A model generated the notes under the pieces. It was not told the DNA's origin. It ran no database searches and saw only the letters and a program-made list of their open reading frames with translations. DNA of 64,000 nt from Halictus rubicundus (lineage: Eukaryota; Arthropoda; Insecta; Hymenoptera; Halictidae). This document shows, one piece after another, positions 1-13,500 of the stretch (within the stretch, counting starts at the first letter, position 1; each line of letters starts with the position of its first letter). The stretch is taken from NCBI RefSeq assembly GCF_050948215.1, contig NW_027488952.1, positions 124,001 through 188,000 on the forward strand. The letters are read 5' to 3'. The translations under genes were made by a program, and so were the position numbers.

Positions 1-358
1 TTAGAGGATAGGATAGGATAGTGGATAGGATAGGATGGCTGATAGTATAGAGGATAGAATAAAGTAATGGATGGGGTAGAGAATATTATAGCATAGAGGA
101 TAGGAAAGGATAGAGGATAGGATAGGATAGAGGATAGGATAGGATAGAGGATAGGATAGGATAGAGGATATGATAGGATAGAGCATAGGATAGGATAGAG
201 GATAGGATAGGATAGAGGATAGGATAGGATATAGGATAGGATAGGATAGAGGATAGGATAGGATAGAGGATAGGATAGGATAGAGGATAGGATAGAGGAT
301 AGGATAGAGGATAGGATAGAGGATAGGATAGGATAGAGGATAGGATAGGATAGAAGAT

Positions 359-2319
359 AGGATAGGATAGAGGATAGGATAGGATAGAGGATAGGATAGA
401 GGATAGGATATGATAGAGGATAGGATAGAGGATAGGATAGAGGATAGGATAGAGGATAGGATAGAGGATAGGATAGGATAGAGGATAGGATAGAGGAAAG
501 GATAGAGGATCGGATAGAGGATAGGATAGGATAGAGGATAGGATAGAGGATAGGATAGAGGATAGGATAGGATACAGAATAGGATAGGATAAGGGATAGG
601 ATAGGATAAAGGATAGGATTGGTTAGAGGATAGGATAGGATAGTGGATAGGATAGGATGGCTGATAGTATAGAGGATAGAATAAAGTAATGGATGGGGTA
701 GAGAATATTATAGCATAGAGGATAGGAAAGGATAGAGGATAGGATAGGATAGAGGAGAGGATAGGATAGAGGATAGGATAGGATAGATGATAGGATAGGG
801 TAGAGGGTAGGATAGGATAGAGGATAGGATAGGATTGAGGATAGGATAGGATAGAGGATAGGATAGGATAGAGGATAGGATAGGATAGAGGATAGGATAG
901 GATAGAGGATAGGATAGGATAGGATAGGATAGAGGATAGGATAGGATAGAGGATAGAATAGGATAGTGTATAGGATAGGATAGAGGATAGGATAGGATAG
1001 ACGATAGGATAGGAGAGAGGATATTGTAGGATAGAGGATAGGATAGGATATAGGATATAGGATAGGATAGGATAGAGGATAGGATAGGATAGGATAGAGG
1101 ATAGGATAGGATAGAGGATAGGATATGATAGAGGATAGGATAGGATAGAGGATAGGATAGGATAGAGGATATGATAGGATAGAGGATAGGATATGATAGA
1201 GGATAGGATAGGATAGAGGATAGGATAGGATAGAGGATAGGTTAGGATAGACGATAGGATAGGATAGACGATAGGATAGGATAGATGATAGGATAGGATA
1301 GAGGATAGGATAGGATACAGGATAGGATAGAGGATAGGATAGGATAGAGGATAGGATAGAGGATAGGATATGATAGAGGATAGGATAGAGGATAGGATAG
1401 AGGATAGGATAGAGGATAGGATAGAGGATAGGATAGGATAGAGGATAGGATAGAGGAAAGGATAGAGGATAGGATAGAGGATAGGATAGGATAGAGGATA
1501 GGATAGAGGATAGGATAGAGGATAGGATAGGATACAGAATAGGATAGGATAAGGGATAGGATAGGATAAAGGATAGGATTGGTTAGAGGATAGGATAGGA
1601 TAGTGGATAGGATAGGATGGCTGATAGTATAGAGGATAGAATAAAGTAATGGATGGGGTAGAGAATATTATAGCATAGAGGATAGGAAAGGATAGAGGAT
1701 AGGATAGGATAGAGGAGAGGATAGGATAGAGGATAGGATAGGATAGATGATAGGATAGGGTAGAGGGTAGGATAGGATAGAGGATAGGATAGGATTGAGG
1801 ATAGGATAGGATAGAGGATAGGATAGGATAGAGGATAGGATAGGATAGAGGATAGGATAGGATAGAGGATAGGATAGGATAGGATAGGATAGAGGATAGG
1901 ATAGGATAGAGGATAGAATAGGATAGTGTATAGGATAGGATAGAGGATAGGATAGGATAGACGATAGGATAGGAGAGAGGATATTGTAGGATAGAGGATA
2001 GGATAGGATATAGGATATAGGATAGGATAGGATAGAGGATAGGATAGGATAGGATAGAGGATAGGATAGGATAGAGGATAGGATATGATAGAGGATAGGA
2101 TAGGATAGAGGATAGGATAGGATAGAGGATATGATAGGATAGAGGATAGGATATGATAGAGGATAGGATAGGATAGAGGATAGGATAGGATAGAGGATAG
2201 GTTAGGATAGACGATAGGATAGGATAGACGATAGGATAGGATAGATGATAGGATAGGATAGAGGATAGGATAGGATACAGGATAGGATAGAGGATAGGAT
2301 AGGATAGAGGATAGGATAG
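359..2319. repeat. Tandem 960-bp higher-order repeat, two copies
   Basis: Sequence from 359 repeats at an offset of 960 bp, with the first copy at about 359-1318 and the second from 1319, and matching continues to 2319. Compared by eye, the copies differ at one position, C at 511 against A at 1471. Each copy carries block D (gatacagaatagg ... aagggatagg ... ctgatagtatagagg ... ggatggggtag ... tatagcatagag) and the rare tail motif gaggatattgtagg. The near-identity shows a recent duplication of a whole kilobase-scale unit. Confidence 0.92.
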
Positions 2320-5300
2320 GATATAGGATAGGATAGGATAGAGGATAGGATAGGATAGTATACAGGATAGGATAGGATAGAGGATAGTATATTATAGAGA
2401 ATAGGATAGGATAGAGGATAGGATAGGATAGAGGATAGGATAGGATAGAGGATAGGATAGGATAGAGGATAGGATAGGATAAAGGATAGGATAGGATAGA
2501 GTATAGGATAGGATAGGATAGAGGATAGGATAGAATAGAGGATAGGATAGAGGATAGGATAGGATAGAGGATAGGATAGGATAGAGGATGGGGTAGGATA
2601 GAGGATAGGATAGGATAGAGGATAGGATAGGGTAGAGGATAGGATAGGAAAGAGGATAGGATAGGATAGAGGATATTATAGAGTAGAGGATAGGATAGGA
2701 TAGAGGATACGATATGTTCGAGGATGGGAAAGAGGATAGGATATAATACAGTATAGGATAGGATTGATTATAGGATGGGATAGAGGATAGGATAGGGGAT
2801 TGGATAGGATAGACGATAGGATAGGATAGAGGATAGGATAGAGGATAGGATAGAGGATAGGATAGGATAGAGGATAGGATAGGATAGAGGATAGGATAGG
2901 ATAGAGGATAGGATAGGATAGAGGATAGGATAGGATAGAGGTGAGGATAGGATAGAGGAGAGGATAGGATAGAGGATATTATAGGGTAGAGGATAGGATA
3001 AGATAGAGGATAGGAAAGAGGATAGGATGTAATACAGTATAGGATAGGATTGAGTATTGGATGGGATAGAGGATAGGATAGGGTATTGGATAGGATAGGG
3101 TATTGGATAGGATAGAGGATAGGATAGGATAGAGGATAGGATAGGATAGAGGATAGGATAGGATAGAGGATAGGATAGGATAGAGGATAGGATAGGATAG
3201 AGGATAGGATAGGATAGAGGATACGATAGGATAGAGGATAGGATAGAGGATAGGATAGGATAGGATAGAGGATACGATATGTTAGAGGATAGGAAAGAGG
3301 ATAGGATATAATACAGTATAGGATAGGATTGAGTATAGGATGGGATAGAGGATAGGTTAGGGGATTGTATAGGATAGAGGATAGGATAGGATAGAGGATA
3401 GGATAGGATACAGAATAGGATAGGATAAGGGATAGGATAGGATAAAGTACAGGATTGGTTAGAGGATAGGATAGGATAGTGGATAGGATAGGATGGATGA
3501 TAGTATAGAGGATAGAATAAAGTATTGGATGGGATAGAGAATATTATAGCATAGAGGATAGGATAGGATAGAGGATAGGATAGGATAGAGGATAGGATAG
3601 GATAGAGGATAGGATAGGATAGAGGATAGGATAGGATAGAGGATAGGATAGGATAGAGGATAGGATAGAGGATAGGATAGAGGATAGGATAGAGGATAGG
3701 ATAGAGGATAGGATAGAGGATAGGATAGGATAGAGGATAGGATAGGATAGAGGATAGGATAGGATAGAGGATAGGACAGGATAGATGATAGGATAGGTAG
3801 AGGATAGGATAGGATAGAGGATAGGATAGGATAGAGGATAGGATAGAGGAAAGGATAGAGGATAGGATAGAGGATAGGATAGGATAGAGGATAGGATAGA
3901 GGATAGTATATGATACAGAATAGGATAGGATAAGGGATAGGATAGGATAAAGTATAGGATTGGTTAGAGGATAGGATAGGATAGTGGATAGGATAGGATG
4001 GCTGATAGTATAGAGGATAGAATAAAGTAATGGATGGGGTAGAGAATATTATAGCATAGAGGATAGGAAAGGATAGAGGATAGGATAGGATAGAGGAGAG
4101 GATAGGATAGAGGATAGGATAGGATAGATGATAGGATAGGGTAGAGGGTAGGATAGGATAGAGGATAGGATAGGATTGAGGATAGGATAGGATAGAGGAT
4201 AGGATAGGATAGAGGATAGGATAGGATAGAGGATAGGATAGGATAGGATAGGATAGAGGATAGGATAGGATAGAGGATAGGATAGGATAGACGATAGGAT
4301 AGGAGAGAGGATATTGTAGGATAGAGGATAGGATAGGATAGAGGATAGGATAGGATAGAGGAAAGGATAGGATAGAGGATATTGTAGGATAGAGGATAGG
4401 ATAGGAGAGAGGATAGGATAGGATAGAGGATAGGATAGGATAGAGGGTAGGATAGGATAGAGGATAGGATAGGATAGAGGATAGGATAGAGGATAGGATA
4501 GAGGATAGGATAGAGGATAGGATAGAGGATAGGAAAGGATAGAGGATAGGATAGGATAGAGGATAGGATAGAGGATAGGATAGAGTATAGGATAGAGGAT
4601 AGGATAGGATAGAGGATAGGATAGGATAGAGGATAGGATAGGATAGAGGATAGGATAGGATAGAGGATAGGATAGGATAGAGGATAGGATAGGATAGAGG
4701 ATAGGATAGGATAGAGGATAGGATAGGATAGAGGATAGGATAGGATAGAGGATAGGATAGGATAGAGGATAGGATAGGATAGAGGATAGGATAGGATAGA
4801 GGATAGGATAGGATAGAGGATAGGATAGGATAGAGGATAGGATAGGATAGAGGATAGGATAGGATAGAGGATAGGATAGGATAGAGGATAGGATAGGATA
4901 GAGGATAGGATAGGATATAGGATAGGATAGGATAGAGGATAGGATAGGATAGAGGATAGGATAGGATAGACGATAGGATAGGATAGAGGATATGATAGGA
5001 TAGAGGATAGGATAGGATAGAGGATAGGATAGAGGATAGGATAGAGGATAGGATAGGATAGAGGATAGGATAGGATAGTGGATAGGATAGGATAGAGGAT
5101 AGGATAGGATAGAGGATAGGATAGAGGATAGGATAGAGGATAGGATAGAGGATAGGATAGAGGATAGGATAGGATAGAGGATAGGATAGGATAGAGGATA
5201 GGATAGAGGAAAGGATAGAGGATAGGATAGAGGATAGGATAGGATAGAGGATAGGATAGAGGATAGTATAGGATACAGAATAGGATAGGATAAGGGATAG

Positions 5301-5599
5301 GATAGGATAAAGGATAGGATTGGTTAGAGGATAGGATAGGATAGGATAAAGGATAGGATTGGTTAGAGGATAGGATAGGATAGTGGATAGGATAGGATGG
5401 CTGATAGTATAGAGGATAGAATAAAGTAATGGATGGGGTAGAGAATATTATAGCATAGAGGATAGGAAAGGATAGAGGATAGGATAGGATAGAGGAGAGG
5501 ATAGGATAGAGGATAGGATAGGATAGATGATAGGATAGGGTAGAGGGTAGGATAGGATAGAGGATAGGATAGGATAGAGGATAGGATAGGATACAATAG
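2320..5599. repeat. Satellite segment with variant blocks B and D
   Basis: After the 960-bp pair, the array carries early forms of block B near 2700-2790, 2990-3065 and 3270-3360 (gatacgatatgttag, then taatacagtatagg). Block D recurs at about 3405-3560, 3910-4075 and 5270-5470. The copies near 3961 and 5341 match the 960-bp unit closely up to about 800 bp downstream and then diverge. No gene or unique sequence is seen. Confidence 0.85.
4594..4916. repeat. Homogeneous run of 19 perfect 17-mers
   Basis: Nineteen consecutive exact copies of AGAGGATAGGATAGGAT span 323 bp. The run ends where AGAG becomes ATAG. This is the longest perfect run I found. Comparable runs lie at 53519-53807 (17 copies), 60053-60273 (13), 59497-59700 (12) and 34147-34333 (11). 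Confidence 0.95.
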
Positions 5600-8419
5600 G
5601 ATAGAGGATAGGATAGGATAGAGGATAGGATAGGATAGTGGATAGGATAGGATAGAGGATAGGATAGGATAGACGATAGGATAGGAGAGAGGATATTGTA
5701 GGATAGAGGATAGGATAGGATAGAGGATAGGATAGGATAGAGGAAAGGATAGGATAGAGGATATTGTAGGATAGAGGATAGGATAGGAGAGAGGATAGGA
5801 TAGGATAGAGGATAGGATAGGATAGAGGGTAGGATAGGATAGAGGATAGGATAGGATAGAGGGTAGGGTAGAATTTGGATAGGATACATGGTAGGATAGG
5901 ATAGGATAGAGGATAGGATAGGATAGGATAGGATAGAGGATAGGATAGGATAGGATAGGATAGGATAGAGGATAGGATAGGATAGAGGATAGAATAGGAT
6001 AGAGGATAGGATAGGATAGAGGATAGGATAGGATAGAGGATACCATGTTATACAGTATAGGATAGGATTGAGTATAGGATGGGATAGATGATAGGATAGG
6101 GTATTGGATAGGATAGAGGATAGGATAGGATAGAGGATAGGATAGGATATAGGATAGGATAGGATAGAGGATAGGATAGGATAGGATAGAGGATAGGATA
6201 GGATAGAGGATAGGATATGATAGAGGATAGGATAGGATAGAGGATAGGATAGGATAGAGGATAGGATAGGATAGAGGATAGGATATGATAGAGGATAGGA
6301 TAGGATAGAGGATAGGATAGGATAGAGGATAGGTTAGGATAGACGATAGGATAGGATAGACGATAGGATAGGATAGATGATAGGATAGGATAGAGGATAG
6401 GATAGGATACAGGATAGGATAGAGGATAGGATAGGATAGAGGATAGGATAGGATATAGGATAGGATAGGATAGAGGATAGGATAGGATAGTATACAGGAT
6501 AGGATAGGATAGAGGATAGTATATTATAGAGAATAGGATAGGATAGAGGATAGGATAGGATAAAGGATAGGATTGGATAGACGATAGGATAGGATAGTGG
6601 ATAGGATAGGATAGATGATAGTATAGAGGATAGAATAGAGTAATGGATGGGATACAGAATATTATTGGACAGAGGATAGGATAGGATAGAGGATAGGATA
6701 GGATAGAGGATAGGATAGGATAGAGGAGAGGATAGGATAGAGGATAGGATAGGATAGACGATAGGATAGGATAGAGGATAGGATAGGATAGAGGATAGGA
6801 TAGGATGGGATAGAGGATAGGATAGGCTATTGGATATTATAGAGGATAGGAAAGGATAGTGGATAGGATAGGATAGAGGATAGGATAGGATAGAGGATAG
6901 GATAGGATAGATGATAGGATAGGATAGAGGATAGGATAGGATAGAGGATAGGATAGGATAGAGGATAGGATAGGATAGAGGATAGGATAGGATAGAGGAT
7001 ATGATAGGATAGAGGATAGGATAGGATAGTGGATAGGATAGGATAGAGGATAGGATAGGATAGACGATAGGATAGGAGAGAGGATATTGTAGGATAGAGG
7101 ATAGGATAGGATAGAGGATAGGATAGGATAGAGGAAAGGATAGGATAGAGGATATTGTAGGATAGAGGATAGGATAGGAGAGAGGATAGGATAGGATAGA
7201 GGATAGGATAGGATAGAGGGTAGGATAGGATAGAGGATAGGATAGGATAGAGGGTAGGGTAGAATTTGGATAGGATACATGGTAGGATAGGATAGGATAG
7301 AGGATAGGATAGGATAGGATAGGATAGAGGATAGGATAGGATAGGATAGGATAGGATAGAGGATAGGATAGGATAGAGGATAGAATAGGATAGAGGATAG
7401 GATAGGATAGAGGATAGGATAGGATAGAGGATACCATGTTATACAGTATAGGATAGGATTGAGTATAGGATGGGATAGATGATAGGATAGGGTATTGGAT
7501 AGGATAGAGGATAGGATAGGATAGAGGATAGGATAGGATATAGGATAGGATAGGATAGAGGATAGGATAGGATAGGATAGAGGATAGGATAGGATAGAGG
7601 ATAGGATATGATAGAGGATAGGATAGGATAGAGGATAGGATAGGATAGAGGATAGGATAGGATAGAGGATAGGATATGATAGAGGATAGGATAGGATAGA
7701 GGATAGGATAGGATAGAGGATAGGTTAGGATAGACGATAGGATAGGATAGACGATAGGATAGGATAGATGATAGGATAGGATAGAGGATAGGATAGGATA
7801 CAGGATAGGATAGAGGATAGGATAGGATAGAGGATAGGATAGGATATAGGATAGGATAGGATAGAGGATAGGATAGGATAGTATACAGGATAGGATAGGA
7901 TAGAGGATAGTATATTATAGAGAATAGGATAGGATAGAGGATAGGATAGGATAAAGGATAGGATTGGATAGACGATAGGATAGGATAGTGGATAGGATAG
8001 GATAGATGATAGTATAGAGGATAGAATAGAGTAATGGATGGGATACAGAATATTATTGGACAGAGGATAGGATAGGATAGAGGATAGGATAGGATAGAGG
8101 ATAGGATAGGATAGAGGAGAGGATAGGATAGAGGATAGGATAGGATAGACGATAGGATAGGATAGAGGATAGGATAGGATAGAGGATAGGATAGGATGGG
8201 ATAGAGGATAGGATAGGCTATTGGATATTATAGAGGATAGGAAAGGATAGTGGATAGGATAGGATAGAGGATAGGATAGGATAGAGGATAGGATAGGATA
8301 GATGATAGGATAGGATAGAGGATAGGATAGGATAGAGGATAGGATAGGATAGAGGATAGGATAGGATAGAGGATAGGATAGGATAGAGGATATGATAGGA
8401 TAGAGGATAGGATAGGATA
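5600..8419. repeat. Tandem 1391-bp higher-order repeat, two copies
   Basis: An offset of 1391 bp was checked at several markers: gacgataggataggagagagg (5672/7063), gggtagggtagaatttgg (5861/7252), taccatgttatacagtatag (6041/7432) and agaggataggaaaggatagt (6841/8232). Copy one is about 5600-6990 and copy two about 6991-8381, with matching until about 8419. It contains block A and a version of block B starting taccatgttatacag, which appears nowhere else in exactly this form. Confidence 0.9.
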
Positions 8420-10500
8420 GAGGATAGGATAGGATAGAGGATAGGATAGGATAGGATATAGGATAGGATAGGATAGAGGATAGGATAGGATAGAGGATAG
8501 GATAGGATAGAGGATAGGATAGGATAGAGGATATGATAGGATAGAGGATAGGATAGGATAGAGGATAGGATAGGATAGAGGATAGGATAGGATAGAGGAT
8601 AGGATAGGATAGAGGATAGGATAGGATAGAGGGTAGGATAGGATAGAGGATAGGATAGGATAGAGGATAGGATAGGATAGAGGATAGGATAGGATAGAGG
8701 GTAGGATAGGATAGAGGATAGGATAGGATAGAGGATAGGATAGAGGATAGGATAGGATAGAGGGTAGGATAGGATAGAGGATAGAATAGAGGATAGGATA
8801 GGATAGGGGATAGGATAGGATAGGATAGGATAGAGGATAGGATAGGATAGAGGATAGGATAGGATAGAGGGTAGGGTAGAATTTGGATAGGATACATGAT
8901 AGCATAGGATAGGATAGAGGATAGGATAGGATAGGACAGGATATAGGATAGGATAGGATAGAGGATAGGATAGGATAGGATAGAGGATAGGATAGGATAG
9001 AGGATAGGATATGATAGAGGGTAGGATAGGATAGAGGATAGGATAGGATAGAGGATAGGATTGGATAGAGGATAGGATATGATAGAGGATAGGATAGGAT
9101 AGAGGATAGGATAGGATAGAGGATAGGATAGGATAGAGGGTAGGGTAGAATTTGGATAGTATACAGGATAGGATAGGATAGAGGATAGTATATTATAGAG
9201 AATAGGATAGGATAGAGGATAGGATAGGATAAAGGATAGGATTGGATAGACGATAGGATAGGATAGTGGATAGGATAGGATAGATGATAGTATAGAGGAT
9301 AGAATAGAGTAATGGATGGGATACAGAATATTATAGGATAGAGGATAGGATAGGATAGAGGATAGGATAGGATGGGATAGAGGATAGGATAGGCTATTGG
9401 ATATTATAGAGGATAGGAAAGGATAGTGGATAGGATAGGATAGAGGATAGGATAGGATAGAGGATAGGATAGGATAGAGGATAGGATAGGATAGATGATA
9501 GGATAGGATAGAGGATAGGATAGGATACAGGATAGGATAGGGTAGAGGATAGGATAGAGGATAGGATAGAGGATAGGATAGGATAGAGGATAGGATAGGA
9601 TAGAGGATAGGATAGGATAGAGGATAGGATAGGATAGAGGATAGGATAGGATAGAGGATAGGATAGGATAGAGGATAGGATAGGATAGGATAGGATAGGA
9701 TAGAGGATAGGATAGGATAGAGGATAGGTTAGGATAGAGGGTAGGGTAGAATTTGGATTGGATACAGAATAGGATAGGATAGAGGATTGTATAGGATAGA
9801 GAATAGGATAGGATAGAGGATAGGATAGGATAAAAGATAGGATTGGATAGACGATAGGATAGGATAGTGGATAGGATAGGATGGATGATAGTATAGAGGA
9901 TAGAATAGAGTAATGGATGGGATAGAGAATATTATGGGATAGAGGATAGGATAGGATAGAGGATAGGATAGGATAGAGGATAGGATAGGATAGAGGATAG
10001 GATAGGATAGAGGATAGGATAGGATAGAGGATAGGATAGGATAGAGGATAGGATAGGATAGAGGATAGGATAGGATGTAGGGTAGGGTAGAATTTGGATA
10101 GGATACAGGATCGCATAGGATAGAGTATAGGATAGGATAGAGAATAGGATAGGATAGAGGATAGGAAGGAGGATACCATATAAAACAGTATAGGATAGGA
10201 ATGAGTATAGGATGGGATAGAGGATAGGATAGGGTATTGGATAGGATAGAGGATAGGATAGGATAGGGGATATGATAGGATAGAGGATAGGATAGGATAT
10301 AGGATAGGATAGGATAGGGGATAGGATAGGATAGAGGATAGGATAGGATAGAGGATAGGATAGGATAGAGGATAGGATAGGATAGAGGATAGGATAGGAT
10401 AGAGGATAGGATAGGATAGAGGATAGGATAGGATAGAGGATAGGATAGGATAGAGGATAGGATAGGATAGAGGGTAGGGTAGAATTTTTATAGGATACAT
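8420..10500. repeat. Satellite segment with closely spaced block A copies
   Basis: Block A (gggtagggtagaatttgg followed by tacagg or tacagaatagg) occurs at about 8868, 9133, 9740, 10080 and 10471, a much closer spacing than in neighbouring parts. Between them are ordinary 17-mers and the marker gctattggatattatag (near 9392). A diverged block B reading taccatataaaacag lies near 10172. No gene is seen. Confidence 0.85.
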
Positions 10501-13500
10501 GATAGGATAGGATAGAGGATAGTATATGATAGAGAATAGGATAGGATAGAGGATAGGATAGAGGATAGGATAGGATACAGGATAGGATAGGATAGAGGAT
10601 ATTATAGGGTAGAGGATAGGATAGGATAAGGGATAGGATAGGATAAAGGATAGGATTGGTTAGTGGATAGGATAGGATAGTGGATAGGATAGGATGGATG
10701 ATAGGATAGGATACAGGATAGGATAGGATAGATGATAGTATATTATAGAGAATAGGATAGGATAGAGGATAGGATAGGATAAAGGATAGGATTGGATAGA
10801 CGATAGGATAGGATAGTGGATAGGATAGGATGGATGATAGTATAGAGGATAGAATAGGATAGAGGATAGGATAGGATACAGGATAGGATAGGGTAGAGGA
10901 TAATATAGGATAGAGGATAGGATAGGATAGAGGATAGGATAGGATAGAGGATAGGATAGGATAGAGGATAGGATAGGACAGAGGATATTATAGAGTAGAG
11001 GATAGGATAGGATAGAGGATACGATATGTTAGAGGATAGGCAAGAGGATAGGATATAATACAGTATAGGATAGGATTGAGTATAGGATGGGATAGAGGAT
11101 AGGATAGGATAGGGGATAGTATAGGATAGAGGATAGGATAGGATAGAGGATAGGATAGGATAAAGGATAGGATAGGATTGAGGATAGGATAGTGGATAGG
11201 ATAGAGGATAGGATAGGATAGAGGATAGGATAGTATAGAGGATAGGACAGGATAGAGGATAGGATAGGATAGAGGATATAATAGAGGATAGGATAGAGGA
11301 TAGGATAGGATACAGGATAGGATAGAGGATAGGATAGAGGATAGGATAGGATAGAGGATAGGATAGGATAGAGGATAGGATAGGATAGAGGATATGATAG
11401 GATAGAGGATAGGATAGGATAGAGGATAGGATAGGATAGAGGATAGGATAGGTAGAGGATAGGATAGGATAGAGGACAGGATAGGATAGAGGATAGGATA
11501 GAGGATAGGATAGGATAGAGGATAGGATAGGATAGAGGATAGGATAGGATAGAGGATAGGATAGGATAGAGGATATGATAGGATAGAGGATAGGATAGGA
11601 TAGAGGATAGGATAGGATAGAGGATAGGATAGGTAGAGGATAGGATAGGATAGAGGATTGGATAGGATAGAGGATAGGATAGAGGATAGGATAGGATACA
11701 GGATAGGATAGGATAGACGATAGGATAGGATAGAGGAGAGGATAGGATAGAGGATAGGATAGGATAGAGGATATTATAGGTTAGAGGATAGGATAGGATA
11801 GAGGATACGATATGATAGAGGATAGGAAAGAGGATAGGATGTAATACAGTATAGGATAGGATTGAGTATTGGATGGGATAGAGGATAGGATAGGGTATTG
11901 GATAGGATAGAGGATAGGATGGGATAGAGGATAGGATAGGGGATTGGATAGGATAGAGGATCGGATAGTTAGAGGATAGGATAGGATAGAGGATAGGATA
12001 GGATAGAGGATAGGATAGAGGATAGGATAGGATAGAGGATAGGATAGGATAGAGGATAGGATAGGATAGAGGATAGGATAGGTAGAGGATAGGATAGGAT
12101 AGAGGATTGGATAGGATAGAGGATAGGGTAGAGGATAGGATAGGATACAGGATAGGATAGGATAGACGATAGGATAGGATAGAGGAAAGGATAGGATAGA
12201 GGATAGGATAGGATAGAGGATAGGATAGGGTAGAGGATAATATAGGATAGAGGATAGGATAGGATAGAGGATAGGATAGGATAGAGGATAGGATAGGATA
12301 GAGGATAGGATAGGATAGAGGATAGGATAGGATAGAGGATAGGTTAGGATAGAGGATAGGATAGAGGATAGGATAGGATAGAGGATAGGATAGGATAGAG
12401 GATAGGATAGAGGATAGGATAGGATAGAGGATAGGATAGGATAGAGGATAGGATAGGATAGAGGATAGGATAGGTAGAGGATAGGATAGGATAGAGGATT
12501 GGATAGGATAGAGGATTGGATAGGATAGAGGATAGGATAGAGGATAGGATAGGATAGAGGATAGGATAGGATAGAGGAGAGGATAGGATAGAGGAGAGGA
12601 TAGGATAGAGGAGAGGATAGGATAGAGGATATTATAGGGTAGAGGATAGGATAGGATAGAGGATACGATATGATAGAGGATAGGAAAGAGGATAGGATGT
12701 AATACAGTATAGGATAGGATTGAGTATTGGATGGGATAGAGGATAGGATAGGGTATTGGATAGGATAGAGGATAGGATGGGATAGAGGATAGGATAGGGG
12801 ATTGGATAGGATAGAGGATCGGATAGGTAGAGGATTGGATAGGATAGAGGATAGGATAGGATAGAGGATAGGATAGAGGATAGGATAGGATAGAGGATAG
12901 GATAGGATAGAGGATAGGATAGGATAGAGGATAGGATAGGATAGAGGATATGATAGGATAGAGGATAGGATAGGATAGAGGATAGGATAGGATAGAGGAT
13001 ATGATAGGATAGAGGATAGGATAGGATAGAGGATAGGATAGGATAGAGGATAGGATAGGTAGAGGATAGGATAGGATAGAGGATTGGATAGGATAGAGGA
13101 TAGGATAGAGGATAGGATAGGATACAGGATAGGATAGGATAGACGATAGGATAGGATAGAGGAGAGGATAGGATAGAGGATAGGATAGGATAGAGGATAT
13201 TATAGGGTAGAGGATAGGATAGGATAGAGGATACGATATGATAGAGGATAGGAAAGAGGATAGGATGTAATACAGTATAGGATAGGATTGAGTATTGGAT
13301 GGGATAGAGGATAGGATAGGGTATTGGATAGGATAGAGGATAGGATGGGATAGAGGATAGGATAGGGGATTGGATAGGATAGAGGATAGGATAGGATAGA
13401 GGATAGGATAGGATACAGAATAGGATAGGATAAGGGATAGGATAGGATAAAGGATAGGATTGGTTAGAGGATAGGATAGGATAGTGGATAGGATAGGATG

